DNA from: Vibrio gazogenes
GTDB taxonomy: Bacteria > Pseudomonadota > Gammaproteobacteria > Enterobacterales > Vibrionaceae
Direction: 5' to 3'
Assembly: GCF_023920225.1 (NCBI RefSeq)
Contig: NZ_CP092587.1
Coordinates: 1,798,001-1,862,000 of the forward strand
Length of the DNA: 64,000 bases
Position 1 is the stretch's first letter, and each line of letters begins with the position of its first letter. This document shows positions 28,340 through 37,412 of the stretch, piece by piece. The position numbers were made by a program, and so were the translations under genes. The notes under the pieces were generated by a model. The model was not told the origin of the DNA. It worked only from the letters and a program-made list of their open reading frames with translations, and did no database searches.

Positions 28340-28363
28340 GGCCCCTCAATGATCAGAGGGGCC
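28340..28363. terminator. GC-rich hairpin after the second GH53
   Basis: GGCCCCTC/GAGGGGCC, an 8-bp perfect stem with an 8-nt loop, lies 22 nt after the GH53 stop. There is no T-run, so terminator function is provisional. Confidence 0.55.
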
Positions 28364-28456
28364 CCCATTCCCTTGGCTGGAGGAACATCGAATGAATACA
28401 AGTATGGAAGACTTGAAAATAGTACTTTGACTTTATACGTCCGTATCACATTGATG

Positions 28457-29002
28457 TTATTTCATAATGACTGAATTAGCCATTACATGAAAAAGGTGCT
28501 CAGCTCTAGGTGCATGCGATGGTTGCTCTCGTAACCAAGCCAGTGCTGCTATGAGATCAAATAATTCCTCACCAGTTAGCTCAGGGTTTGCACGCCCTTC
28601 GGATTGCGCACGAGTAAGCAATGCTGAACCGGCACAACGTAAGGAATGGCATGATACATGAAGTGCCGAATCTAAATCCTCTATTGCCTCCATCATCACT
28701 GAAATAATACCTCGATGATTGTATGTAAACGTAATGACATCCTGAACCCAAGAAAGTAATGCCTCATCGGGATCACTCGCGTTTTTTCGTTTTTCGGCTT
28801 GCTGAGATAACGAATCAAAACTCTCACGTAACAAGACTTCCAGGAGCGCTTCTCGTGTCGGGAAATGACGATAAAAAGTCCCCATGCCAACGCCTGCCCT
28901 TCGGGCAACCTCACGTAAAGAAGCGCTTGCCCCCTGTTCAATAAATATTTCTCGAGCCACAGAAATAATGCTGTCGTAATTTTTTTTCGCGTCGATTCTC
29001 AT
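28457..29002 (-). CDS. TetR-family repressor
   Basis: About 181 residues from the ATG at 29002 (MRIDAKKNYDSII), which has AAGGAT at good spacing; a longer frame to 29068 runs into the divergent promoter. The HTH is typical: ASASLREVARRAGVGMGTFYRHFPTREALL. The C-terminal ligand domain (SBP-like type seen with reductases) contains SCHSLRCAGSALLTRAQSEG. It is divergent from the MDR reductase and probably represses both genes through the intergenic dyads. Confidence 0.92.
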   Translation of the reverse strand: MRIDAKKNYDSIISVAREIFIEQGASASLREVARRAGVGMGTFYRHFPTREALLEVLLRESFDSLSQQAEKRKNASDPDEALLSWVQDVITFTYNHRGIISVMMEAIEDLDSALHVSCHSLRCAGSALLTRAQSEGRANPELTGEELFDLIAALAWLREQPSHAPRAEHLFHVMANSVIMK

Positions 29003-29018
29003 AATATCCTTGACAAGT

Positions 29019-29031
29019 GGAGCACCGCTCC
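29019..29031. promoter_or_regulatory. Inverted repeat in the tetR/reductase promoter region
   Basis: GGAGC-ACC-GCTCC lies between the divergent starts. Nearby, GGACTAATGTTCC (29040-29052) is a second, looser dyad. Either could be the TetR-type operator. Confidence 0.4.
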
Positions 29032-29088
29032 GATTAAATGGACTAATGTTCCGTTTATTATATATCAACCATCTTAAAGGAAAAAGTC

Positions 29089-30108
29089 ATGATGACTAAA
29101 ACAATGAAATCAATTCAACAACACGCCTTTGGTAGTCCTGAAGTTCTACGGTATGAAAATGCTCCGATACCAGAAATAAAGTCAGGTGAGTTATTAGTGC
29201 GTGTCAATGCCGTAGGCCTGAACCCGCCAGACTGGTATTTACGTGAAGGATATAAGGCGCTTCCTCCCGAGTGGCAACCACAGGTAACTTTCCCTCTCAT
29301 TTTGGGAACCGATGTTTCCGGTGTTGTAGAGGCCGTTGCCAATGACGTCACTGATTTTAAAGTGGGTGATGAAGTGTATTCGATGGTCCGCTTTCCGGAA
29401 GGCATCGCTGGAGAAAGCAGAGGCTATGCGCAATACGTTAACATTTCAGCCTCAGAGGCAGCAATCAAACCGACGAATATCAGCCATGAGCAGGCAGCTG
29501 CGGCACCAATGTCATTGCTCACAGCATGGCAGTTTATGATTGAGTTAGGACATGATAAGCCTAATCCATTACAGCCTATGCAACATAAACCTGTTTTACT
29601 TGAGGGTAAGACGGTTCTAGTCAATGGTGCTGCCGGCGGCGTTGGCCACTTTGTGGTTCAAATTGCCAAATGGAAAGGAGCAAAAGTAATCGCAGTCGCC
29701 TCCGGTGCCCATGAATCATTTCTGCAAGAATTAGGGGCCGACGTGTTTATTGATTACACCCGAACAGCACCCGAGGATACAATCAAAAATATTGATTTGG
29801 TCATCGACTGCGTTGGGGGGCCAACAACCGAACGCTTCTTGAAAACACTAAAACAGGGAGGAGCACTGTTTCCTATCTATCCTCTCGGCTTTACCGGTGC
29901 AAAAGAGGCAGAAAAAGCTGGTGTCATCGTGTCGTCTACTCAGGTGAGATCAAATGGGGCGCAACTCGCGCAACTCGCCCCATTACTCGATGATGCCACC
30001 ATTCGCGTGGCTATCGACAGTGTGTACAAACTGGAAGACGCGCAAAAAGCACATAAACGTGCCGCAGAAGGACATATACAAGGAAAAATAGTATTAACGG
30101 TAGACTGA
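29089..30108 (+). CDS. Zinc-independent MDR-family NADPH:quinone/enone reductase
   Basis: A 339-residue medium-chain reductase. The N-terminal GroES-like part holds GLNPPDWYLREGY and LGTDVSGVVEAV; the NADP-binding Rossmann motif is VLVNGAAGGVGHFVVQIAKWKG in its first segment. It lacks the structural-zinc cysteines of true alcohol dehydrogenases. Family members reduce quinones or activated double bonds. The TetR gene is divergent, which suggests induction by a reactive electrophile. MMTKTMKS at the N-terminus leaves three possible in-frame starts; AAAGGAAAAA favours the first. Confidence 0.92.
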   Translation: MMTKTMKSIQQHAFGSPEVLRYENAPIPEIKSGELLVRVNAVGLNPPDWYLREGYKALPPEWQPQVTFPLILGTDVSGVVEAVANDVTDFKVGDEVYSMVRFPEGIAGESRGYAQYVNISASEAAIKPTNISHEQAAAAPMSLLTAWQFMIELGHDKPNPLQPMQHKPVLLEGKTVLVNGAAGGVGHFVVQIAKWKGAKVIAVASGAHESFLQELGADVFIDYTRTAPEDTIKNIDLVIDCVGGPTTERFLKTLKQGGALFPIYPLGFTGAKEAEKAGVIVSSTQVRSNGAQLAQLAPLLDDATIRVAIDSVYKLEDAQKAHKRAAEGHIQGKIVLTVD

Positions 30109-30152
30109 TGATGAATTTTTCTGAAAAGTGCTATTGAAGATTGGCGTTCTGC

Positions 30153-30204
30153 TCTAGCTCAATAACCTGATTACCACTCATTATTTGCAATATCACAAGG
30201 GAAG
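30153..30204 (+). pseudogene. Decayed remnant of the small-gene family of 4769-4967
   Basis: In one plus frame this stretch reads L-stop-LNNLITTHYLQYH, matching LYLNNLITTHYVRYHE of the frameshifted gene at 4769. At DNA level about three quarters of 48 aligned bases agree. The reading frame is closed and the 5' part is gone, so it is a relic. It sits between the MDR reductase and the convergent sgrR gene. Confidence 0.55.
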
Positions 30205-30221
30205 TTTGGCGTGATGATCGG

Positions 30222-31985
30222 CTACTCATCAGCCCAAACATCCCGTATTTCAGGCCACCCCCACACATTGATATCGACATCTTTGAGCACACCTTCGAAT
30301 CGCAATGTCTGTAGGTGGTGAAACATTGGTATGAGATAATGTGAGGTAATCATTGACGATATAATTGGCTCGAGCTCCTGCATGTATGAGGAAACAGGTA
30401 AACGACTTCTGACATCATACAACAGGTTATCCAGCCACACCCTATTCGGCTCACTCAGACTTTGCTGTAAGACTGGATTTGATAACATCCAGCAAAATGC
30501 TGATACAGGGCGGTTGTCGTCGAGGTTGATACTGGTAAGAATGATGTCTTCGTTGAGTGCCTGACTGTTTGCTTTCGCGTAAAACTCATCAAATGAGTAA
30601 ATATTGATTCTACAATGTACGCCAACCTGACTTAATAACACTGTAATCGCTTCTGCGCATTCCTTTAGGGCGTGATGTTCGAATATTGCAATCGTCAAAG
30701 TATCAGGCAGAGGTTGTGGTGGTATGGCTGTAGTTATCATCTTTAGCCATCCGGGAAACAGGTTATATGCCGGGACCGCCTTAACTCGACTCTTTTTTAA
30801 GCTACCGATCTGTTTTAGAACCTCATCAGTGCGAATCAGCTCACTCAGGTATGAACGTTGCGAGAGAGAGAACCGAGCTCTATGGTTGATGATAGCAAGC
30901 AGGCACCCCTCTTCAATTCTACTTTTTTGGTCTTTGTCGGAAGATTCACTCGTTGATTGGGGATTGAAACCATCAACAGACTGGGAGTCTATGTATAAAG
31001 AATTGAACTGATTCGTAGTACCGACTTGCGGTGAAACCTCATCGTACACATTGTAACTTTGTGGCGGGAGTTGCCAAATGGTCACGGTATCAGTGAGCGC
31101 ACGAAGACCATGATAATCTCGATAGGCTTGGAGAGTGATGCGTTGGTTGCTGTGCTCCACGACCTGAAATATGCCACTACCAATGACGGAATGGGTGCCC
31201 AAAAGTTGGCTTGGCGGTTGAATTGAATATTTGATACCCGAGAGCAGTCCTGCAAAATCGGCATCAGGTTTTGAAAGCGTAAACGCAATGCAAAGTTCAT
31301 TCACCTCAGCAACACTTTCAACATGGGCCAGTTCTTTCGTATACAACGGGGAGTCCCGTAGTTGCCTGAATAGAGTAACAACCTCATTCGCGGTGATATC
31401 ACTGCCATCATGAAATCTAAGCAGAGGACGGAGAAAAAACTTCCAATGTAACTTGCTCTCATCACTTGTCCAGTGATGGGCAAGATCAGGTCGTATCTCC
31501 CCGCTCTCAGTGCAATGTGTAAGGCAGCTATATACTTGACGTAATAAAAAACGTTCACTGTTTCTCAATGCAGTATGAGGTAGGAGCGGTAAAAATATCC
31601 GGTCATAGGTCAGTTGAACATGTAACCTGCCTTGGCGTATTTGCGTGCCAGAGGTACATCTAAGGAGTTGAGCAAATAGCACTTGGTCATGGTCAATCAA
31701 ATCGAGTGCTTTTTCGTATTTGCCAATCGAAATTAGCTTCTGAGCGAGCATCGCTTTCAGTTCTTGAAGGCTGTAAATCAGGTAAAGGCGAGAGCGCTGG
31801 TTACGACCAACTTTGGGCTCCCATTCAATCCAGCCACTATCGCGCATCTGCTTGAGCAATGTCCGACAATGCCGAGGGCTTGTGAACAAGCGCTCTGCAA
31901 TCTCAGGAAGGGTTGTCAAAATAGCGGTATTCACACCTAGCTTGGCTAAACGGGAAAAATACAAGATTTGTCGATTAACATTCAA
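30222..31985 (-). CDS. sgrR: SgrR-family transcriptional regulator
   Basis: A 587-residue protein with the SgrR layout: an N-terminal winged HTH (LPEIAERLFTSPRHCRTLLKQMRDSGWIEWEP) and a C-terminal family-5 solute-binding-like domain (about 160-587, with LRPLLRFHDGSDITANEVVTLFRQL). In enterics SgrR senses sugar-phosphate stress and activates the sRNA SgrS encoded divergently. The start is TTG at 31985 (LNVNRQILYF), with AAGGG upstream. A small ORF lies divergently at 32278, in the position of sgrS/sgrT. Confidence 0.9.
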   Translation of the reverse strand: MNVNRQILYFSRLAKLGVNTAILTTLPEIAERLFTSPRHCRTLLKQMRDSGWIEWEPKVGRNQRSRLYLIYSLQELKAMLAQKLISIGKYEKALDLIDHDQVLFAQLLRCTSGTQIRQGRLHVQLTYDRIFLPLLPHTALRNSERFLLRQVYSCLTHCTESGEIRPDLAHHWTSDESKLHWKFFLRPLLRFHDGSDITANEVVTLFRQLRDSPLYTKELAHVESVAEVNELCIAFTLSKPDADFAGLLSGIKYSIQPPSQLLGTHSVIGSGIFQVVEHSNQRITLQAYRDYHGLRALTDTVTIWQLPPQSYNVYDEVSPQVGTTNQFNSLYIDSQSVDGFNPQSTSESSDKDQKSRIEEGCLLAIINHRARFSLSQRSYLSELIRTDEVLKQIGSLKKSRVKAVPAYNLFPGWLKMITTAIPPQPLPDTLTIAIFEHHALKECAEAITVLLSQVGVHCRINIYSFDEFYAKANSQALNEDIILTSINLDDNRPVSAFCWMLSNPVLQQSLSEPNRVWLDNLLYDVRSRLPVSSYMQELEPIISSMITSHYLIPMFHHLQTLRFEGVLKDVDINVWGWPEIRDVWADE

Positions 31986-32277
31986 AATAGGAACCCTTCT
32001 CTTTCACTTTTTCACATTTTTCCTACCCAAATTTACGTAAAGCAGATTTTCACTCGATATCACGCTCATATTAGGAACAAGATCATTATATTCCGTCTGT
32101 TTTTATCTTCCCCTTTTTGCATCACACTTTACCTCGTTAGAGAGAGAAACTGGCAAAGCACTAAGCAGAACCACGAATAAGGCAAATAGATTTGTAGCCT
32201 TGTCTGGTTGGCGGCTCATTGACCTTAATGTCGCAGCAAAGCCGGTTAGTCGATCATCATCGGTAGGAGGTAAAGTT
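31986..32277. other. Divergent region between sgrR and a small ORF
   Basis: It is about 290 bp, AT-rich, and rich in T-runs on the plus strand near sgrR. In enterics this place holds the sRNA gene sgrS. No SgrS-like pairing region or terminator is convincing by eye, but a long 5' leader or small RNA here cannot be excluded. Confidence 0.35.
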
Positions 32278-32457
32278 ATGATTTCATTTAAAAGCTTATC
32301 GCGGGAGCTAAAATCTGACTCACTCGCACAGTATTATCAACGGCGCCTTGAGCAAACCAGCCAAGCGCTTGAGCAAGAGGCTATTCAAAATATGTTGTCT
32401 CTGCTTTCCCTTAATAACTCGGATGGAGAAGAGAAAAACGACAAAGATGAGAAATAA
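32278..32457 (+). CDS. Small protein (59 aa) divergent from sgrR, unknown function
   Basis: The ATG at 32278 has an excellent ribosome site (GGTAGGAGG); a longer frame beginning 32200 has none. The 59-residue product (MISFKSLSREL..) is a charged amphipathic helix (SLAQYYQRRLEQTSQALEQ) with an acidic Asp/Glu/Lys-rich tail. It has no membrane segment. Its place relative to sgrR recalls SgrT in enterics, but the sequence is not similar to SgrT as I remember it. Function unknown. Confidence 0.7.
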   Translation: MISFKSLSRELKSDSLAQYYQRRLEQTSQALEQEAIQNMLSLLSLNNSDGEEKNDKDEK

Positions 32458-32523
32458 AAGTGATGCTTGATCACATTGGCATTGGGTGTAAAAACCGCAC
32501 TGAAGTGACGGTCCCGCTAACGA

Positions 32524-32562
32524 AAGCTGGTTGAAAACTCTCTATCGGTCTTCAACCAGCTT
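32524..32562. terminator. Strong hairpin between convergent genes
   Basis: A perfect 12-bp stem (AAGCTGGTTGAA/TTCAACCAGCTT, 15-nt loop) lies between the small ORF and the end of the GH127 gene. No T-run flanks it on either strand, so a terminator role is likely but not certain. Confidence 0.6.
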
Positions 32563-32588
32563 GGTATTCACGGATGATGTATCGAGTA

Positions 32589-34556
32589 TTATTCCTTCTC
32601 AGTGATCCACACCCGCATCTCACCTTCACCCCGGTTTGCCCAGGTAAAGTAAGGAATGAGCGTCAATGGCTGTGAAACCCATTGTGGTTTAGATGATCGA
32701 TAACGATAAAGTGATGCTTCACCGCTTTGAGGACAAAGTTTTTTCACCGCTTGTGTTTTAAGTAGTGTTTTCCCTTCAAACAGCCCCTCTCCCTGTATGA
32801 CCGTAAATTCTGCATCACTGTCGAGACGTAGGTTATACAGTTCACTCCCATTGTCGGCTTCTTCAATACAGTAAACCAACGGACCACGTTGAACCGAAAT
32901 CTTACCGGCACTGTGGCGCAGTTTTTCATGTCCTCTGATAATCAATGTTTCCATTGGTAAAGTTAAGGTAATGGTATCGCCACTTTGCCAAACTTGGTTG
33001 ATCAAGGCGTAACCGTTCTCCACTGCGTTCTCAAGTGAATATGGATTGCCATTTACCGTCATACTTGGCTGGCGGCACCAGTCTGGAATCCGAAACCCTA
33101 ATGAGATAGCCTGATTAGGCGACTCATCAATACAGAGTGTGATGGTCTCCTTCCATGGGTAGTCGCCACGTTGGGTAATCGTTAAGTTGCCATATTCAGT
33201 CGCAAGCGTGGATGTTGAACCTATATATAAATTAGTTAACACCGTGTCTTGTTTAACGGTATACAAGTAGTTTCCCAATGAACCGATAATTCGCGCAATA
33301 TTGGGTGGGCAACAAGCGCAACCGAACCAACGTTGACGAACCGGTTTCACATGATCATAAATATGATTATGTGGGATACTGCTTGGATGAACTTCCAGCG
33401 GATTGACATAGAAGAAGTGTTTTCCATCCATCGCCATCCCGGCCAACACTGTATTGTAGAGCGCTCGCTCCATAACATCAGAATAATGACTATCGGTATC
33501 GAGTTGTAGCATCCGGTTCGCAAACATCATGAGTCCAATCGACGCGCAGGTTTCCGTATAAGCGGTATCATTGGGCAAGTCATATTCGCAACTGAATGAT
33601 TCGCCTTCACTCTGCGAACCAATCCCTCCTGTTACATACATCTGTTTGTTGACCATGTCTTGCCACAGCGTCTTACATATGGCGACTTTTTCTTGATCGC
33701 CACTTAAGCGAGCAAGGTGAGCGACTCCCGTCAGTAGATAAACGAACCTGACAGCATGACCAACCGCAACTTTTTGCTCAGTGAGTGGTAAGTGCGCTTG
33801 ACTATAGGCCTTATCTTTCACCATCCAGGCGGGCCCGTGGACATGCCAATACGAGGTTTGTCCGCGACGTTGATATTCCTCATCATAGTAATGTGGGCTT
33901 TGCCCGCGTTGCTCAACGAAAAAATTACAGAGGTCTAAATAACGGGGTTGTTCCGTCACTTCGTATAAACGCATCAGTGCGAGCTCAACTTCAGGATGTC
34001 CCGGGTAGCCAAGCAGTTGATCTGGTTTATGACCGAAAACCTGATCAATATGGTCTGCAAATCGACACGCTATATTGAGTAAGGCATCTTTACCGGTAGT
34101 TTGGTAATAGGCAACAGCCGCTTCAATGAGGTGCCCGGCACAGTATAGCTCGTGGCATTCACACAAATTATGCCACTTTGCATCCGGCTCTTTGACTGAG
34201 AAATAAGTATTGATGTAGCCATTGTCACATTGCACTTTGCCAATGAGTTGAATGACATCATCTGCTAGGTTTTCTAGAGACGGGTCAGGCTTGTTTGCCA
34301 AAGAGTAAGCAACCGCTTCTAACCATTTAGTGACATCACTGTCCTGAAATACCATGCCATAGAACTCGCCATCGAGTTCACCCGCTGCAATCTTAAAGTT
34401 TTCTATGGCGTGGCTTGGTTCTGTATCAGGCAGATTATCGTTCAGTGCATCCCATTGATAAGGGATCACCACATCATTAATCAATGTCTGATAGTTCTTC
34501 CAAAATTTATCGGAAATGTTAACGCGTGTGTATTGTGATTCATTGTTGTGAGTCAT
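32589..34556 (-). CDS. GH127 beta-L-arabinofuranosidase
   Basis: A 655-residue cytoplasmic (no signal peptide) (alpha/alpha)6-barrel enzyme of the DUF1680/GH127 group. The zinc-thiolate active site is visible: Cys in GESFSCEYDLPNDTAYTETC and the CxxC-type RWFGCACCPPNIAR, which includes the nucleophilic cysteine of this family. Family enzymes such as HypBA1 release L-arabinofuranose from beta-linked arabino-oligosaccharides. It is transcribed after the GPH symporter, 12 nt apart, so the symporter probably brings in the substrate. Confidence 0.92.
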   Translation of the reverse strand: MTHNNESQYTRVNISDKFWKNYQTLINDVVIPYQWDALNDNLPDTEPSHAIENFKIAAGELDGEFYGMVFQDSDVTKWLEAVAYSLANKPDPSLENLADDVIQLIGKVQCDNGYINTYFSVKEPDAKWHNLCECHELYCAGHLIEAAVAYYQTTGKDALLNIACRFADHIDQVFGHKPDQLLGYPGHPEVELALMRLYEVTEQPRYLDLCNFFVEQRGQSPHYYDEEYQRRGQTSYWHVHGPAWMVKDKAYSQAHLPLTEQKVAVGHAVRFVYLLTGVAHLARLSGDQEKVAICKTLWQDMVNKQMYVTGGIGSQSEGESFSCEYDLPNDTAYTETCASIGLMMFANRMLQLDTDSHYSDVMERALYNTVLAGMAMDGKHFFYVNPLEVHPSSIPHNHIYDHVKPVRQRWFGCACCPPNIARIIGSLGNYLYTVKQDTVLTNLYIGSTSTLATEYGNLTITQRGDYPWKETITLCIDESPNQAISLGFRIPDWCRQPSMTVNGNPYSLENAVENGYALINQVWQSGDTITLTLPMETLIIRGHEKLRHSAGKISVQRGPLVYCIEEADNGSELYNLRLDSDAEFTVIQGEGLFEGKTLLKTQAVKKLCPQSGEASLYRYRSSKPQWVSQPLTLIPYFTWANRGEGEMRVWITEKE

Positions 34557-34568
34557 GGGGGTTCTCTC

Positions 34569-35984
34569 TTACGCCATTTGTTTCTTTAGATCAGCGCTAA
34601 TGCGCACCATTAGCTGGTTGTCTAGCTTGGTTTTGGCAATCATGTACGCTAATGCGAAGTGAATGACTGCAGGAATCATACTTTCTAGGGATGTAATGCC
34701 CGATACAGAGGCTTCAGTTTGGTTTTCTATTCCCGGCTGATAGGCAACCCAAACAAGAATCGCGCTGATAATGACGGCACTCGATGCCCACGCCAGTTTG
34801 ATACAGAATAAGTTGAAGGCGAAATTCAACCCGGAAGAACGAACCCCGGTTTTCCACTGCCCATAATCGTCGGCAAATGCCATTAATGAGAAGTGTAAAG
34901 GCAGCGTAAAACCGAGCAGGACGCTGTAGCACAAAATGACGACCAACCATAGGTTCTGGGTTGTATCATTCGCAGGGATGTAGAACATGGTCAAAGAATA
35001 AAAACCAAGAAGTACATTGGTGTATAAGTACAGTGTTTTAGGGTCAATGTGCTTCGTTAGGTAGTTCACCAATATCGGTCCAATCACTAACCCCGCAGTG
35101 ACCATGGCAAAAAATAGCGATGTATAGCTGGAAGTGCCGCCCAAGACGTAGTTGATAAAGTACATGTACGCACCACCACGAGTGTTAAAAATAGTGATGA
35201 GCAAAAATGACATGATGAGCATCAGCATGAGTTGATCGTTTTGCTTGATACTTTTTAAATGCTCTTTGAGGGAAACCTTTCCCAGAGATTCAATCGGTGT
35301 TCGCTCTCTAACGGTCGTAAAACACCACAAAAACATCACGATAGCGATTACGCACAAAATGCTAACGCCATATTGATAACCCAGTGCTTGTTGGTTTGAA
35401 TCAAACTGGCCGACAAACCATGGCAGACCAACCGAGACGAGAACACCGGCTCCGCCAGTGAGAACGAATCTCCAGCTCTGACATGAAATGACTTCTTTGT
35501 GATCGGTGGTCATCGTATTGATGAGTGCGCAATAAGGGACGTTAATTGCGGTATAACAAATTGACAACAGCATATAGGTGACGAAAGCGTACATCACCTT
35601 AAGGTTGTAGCTGATTTCCGGCACCGTAAAGGTAAGAATTCCGACGATCCCGATGGGGAGAGCAATCCATAGCTGCCAAGGTCTAAAGCGCCCATATTTG
35701 CTATGTGTTCTATCGGCCACAATCCCCATCAAAGGATCGGTGACGGCATCAAAAATACGGAGTGTCATAAAAAGGATACCCACAATCGCGGGCGTTAATC
35801 CAAAGATATCGGTGTAGAAAAAAGTTAAAAAGTTTCCGATTAAGCCCGTAATAATTGTGCCTCCGGCATCGCCCAGACCATATCCGAATTTTTCACTGGT
35901 GGTTATTTTTTCTGTTTGAGGTGTGTTGACTATATTGTTGTTCAACACTTGGGTACTTGTCTCGTTCATGGTTGCTTCATCCAT
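34569..35984 (-). CDS. GPH-family (MelB-type) glycoside:cation symporter
   Basis: A 12-helix MFS carrier of the GPH family: [21 protein letters not shown] in helix 1 and the loop [20 protein letters not shown] are signatures. The preferred start is 35984 ([10 protein letters not shown]); 35969 is also possible, and a longer frame up to 36134 lacks family similarity and overlaps the divergent promoter. The terminal region extends past the last helix ([19 protein letters not shown]). With GH127 it forms an operon for uptake and hydrolysis of an arabinofuranosyl oligosaccharide or glycoside (inference). Confidence 0.9.
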   Translation of the reverse strand: MDEATMNETSTQVLNNNIVNTPQTEKITTSEKFGYGLGDAGGTIITGLIGNFLTFFYTDIFGLTPAIVGILFMTLRIFDAVTDPLMGIVADRTHSKYGRFRPWQLWIALPIGIVGILTFTVPEISYNLKVMYAFVTYMLLSICYTAINVPYCALINTMTTDHKEVISCQSWRFVLTGGAGVLVSVGLPWFVGQFDSNQQALGYQYGVSILCVIAIVMFLWCFTTVRERTPIESLGKVSLKEHLKSIKQNDQLMLMLIMSFLLITIFNTRGGAYMYFINYVLGGTSSYTSLFFAMVTAGLVIGPILVNYLTKHIDPKTLYLYTNVLLGFYSLTMFYIPANDTTQNLWLVVILCYSVLLGFTLPLHFSLMAFADDYGQWKTGVRSSGLNFAFNLFCIKLAWASSAVIISAILVWVAYQPGIENQTEASVSGITSLESMIPAVIHFALAYMIAKTKLDNQLMVRISADLKKQMA

Positions 35985-36168
35985 ATTGAATTCATTATTG
36001 TCATTATTTTTATGCATCCATCGTAGCGAGAGCGGAGTACCAACAATAGGTGATAATTTTGTATAAAAAGAGGATAAATCCGACTTTGTGAGAGGAAGTG
36101 TGACAATGATCTTTTGGCTATGTTTCAGCCTCAAATAAGATGTGTCCAGACAACAAAGGGACTCAAAA

Positions 36169-36981
36169 ATGGCAAATATATATCACGATGTTCCTGTAGA
36201 GATAGAGAATGGCGGCTTGTTCATCTCTAATGGAAGTGGCAGGCATCCAAGAAGAATTATTGACTCTTTTGAACTCATTTTTGTGCAACGTGGGACGTTA
36301 TCGATTCAAGAAAATGATCAGCAGTACCAGCTTGGTGCCGGTCAATGTTTACTGCTTTATCCGCACTGTGAACATATGGGGATTGAGGATTATCCAGATG
36401 ATTTAAAGTTTTACTGGGTTCACTTTCGCTTGTCGCGCCATAGTAAAGATTCGGCCTCTCAGCATTTCATTCACTTACCAAAGTTGGGGCGTGTTGACGA
36501 TGGCTCAAAAGTGACCTCGTTGTTTAATTTGTTATTAAACGAACAAGAATTGGTAGGCGACAGGCTGTCATTAAACCTGCTGCTGATGATGATTATTGGT
36601 AAAGCAGGCAATAAGAATGCAAATGAGTCTGAGCCCAAGCCAGTCAATTTAGCATACAACGCACGTTCCATTATCAAACAGTTCTATCGAGAACCAATTA
36701 CCCCATCATGGGTAGCTCAGCGCTTGCGGTGTAATGTGGACTATTTAGGTCGGGTCTATAAACAAACTTTTGGAACCACATTGACAGAAGCCATCCAGAC
36801 ACAAAAGATTCATGCTGCAAAACAAGCTTTAACGGACGCGACCCACCCTATCCAGTTTATCGCTCGCGGCGTTGGCTACCAAGATGTTGGCTACTTTAGA
36901 CGCGTATTTCTTAAGTATGTTGGCATGACCCCTTCGAATTTCCGAAAACTACATACGATTCGAACGGTGAACTCTGAGTAG
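36169..36981 (+). CDS. AraC-family regulator of the arabinoside locus
   Basis: About 270 residues from ATG 36169 ([12 protein letters not shown]), which has AAAGGG at good spacing; a frame start at 36142 has no ribosome site. It has an N-terminal AraC cupin ([28 protein letters not shown]) and two C-terminal HTHs ([26 protein letters not shown] and [20 protein letters not shown]). It is divergent from the GPH symporter gene and upstream of a porin; it probably activates both on binding an arabinose-type sugar. Confidence 0.92.
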   Translation: MANIYHDVPVEIENGGLFISNGSGRHPRRIIDSFELIFVQRGTLSIQENDQQYQLGAGQCLLLYPHCEHMGIEDYPDDLKFYWVHFRLSRHSKDSASQHFIHLPKLGRVDDGSKVTSLFNLLLNEQELVGDRLSLNLLLMMIIGKAGNKNANESEPKPVNLAYNARSIIKQFYREPITPSWVAQRLRCNVDYLGRVYKQTFGTTLTEAIQTQKIHAAKQALTDATHPIQFIARGVGYQDVGYFRRVFLKYVGMTPSNFRKLHTIRTVNSE

Positions 36982-37024
36982 TTTAGAAACAATCTGAGTA
37001 GTTTAGAAACAAGTAGTTTAGAAG
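36973..37024 (+). repeat. 20-bp tandem repeat covering the araC-type stop codon
   Basis: TCTGAGTAGTTTAGAAACAA occurs twice (36973-36992, 36993-37012), followed by a partial third unit. The first copy supplies the TAG stop of the regulator. Confidence 0.85.
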
Positions 37025-37412
37025 CATCATTATCACCAAGAAAAAGACAACGTTCCCAAAAATGTGATCACGATAAAATCAGCCAATACACTCAATTTCA
37101 TAGCCAAAAAGCCAATAAACCGCTTAAAAACCCCGAACAAAACCAATCACTGTATAAAAAACTCTTATTAATTACTAACCACAAAATCAATAATATGAAG
37201 TAAATCAAATTTGCCACACCAAAAATAGGGAACGATCCCGAAAAGTGATCCAACCGAAAGTTTCATTCAACCAGCAAATGTAATCTCTAAATTCATCACC
37301 AAGATGAAATCAACAAAATTCAATCAATGATTGATTGGATCCCCAGAAAATAATAATTGTGGATTAAACCACTTATGGGGCTGAAGAATGAGTAACTTTA
37401 CGGAGTATAACG
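36982..37412. other. 431-bp leader region of the porin gene
   Basis: AT-rich. It contains the end of the 20-bp tandem repeat and two related 22-bp motifs: 37049-37070 (AACGTTCCCAAAAATGTGAT..) and 37231-37252 (AACGATCCCGAAAAGTGATC..), same orientation, 182 bp apart. They may be AraC-type activator sites for the porin. Both end in GTGATC, resembling a CRP half-site. No gene seen. Confidence 0.5.

Noticed and set aside
35985..36134. 50-residue extension of the GPH symporter
   Set aside because: It runs into the divergent AraC promoter and has no transporter character.
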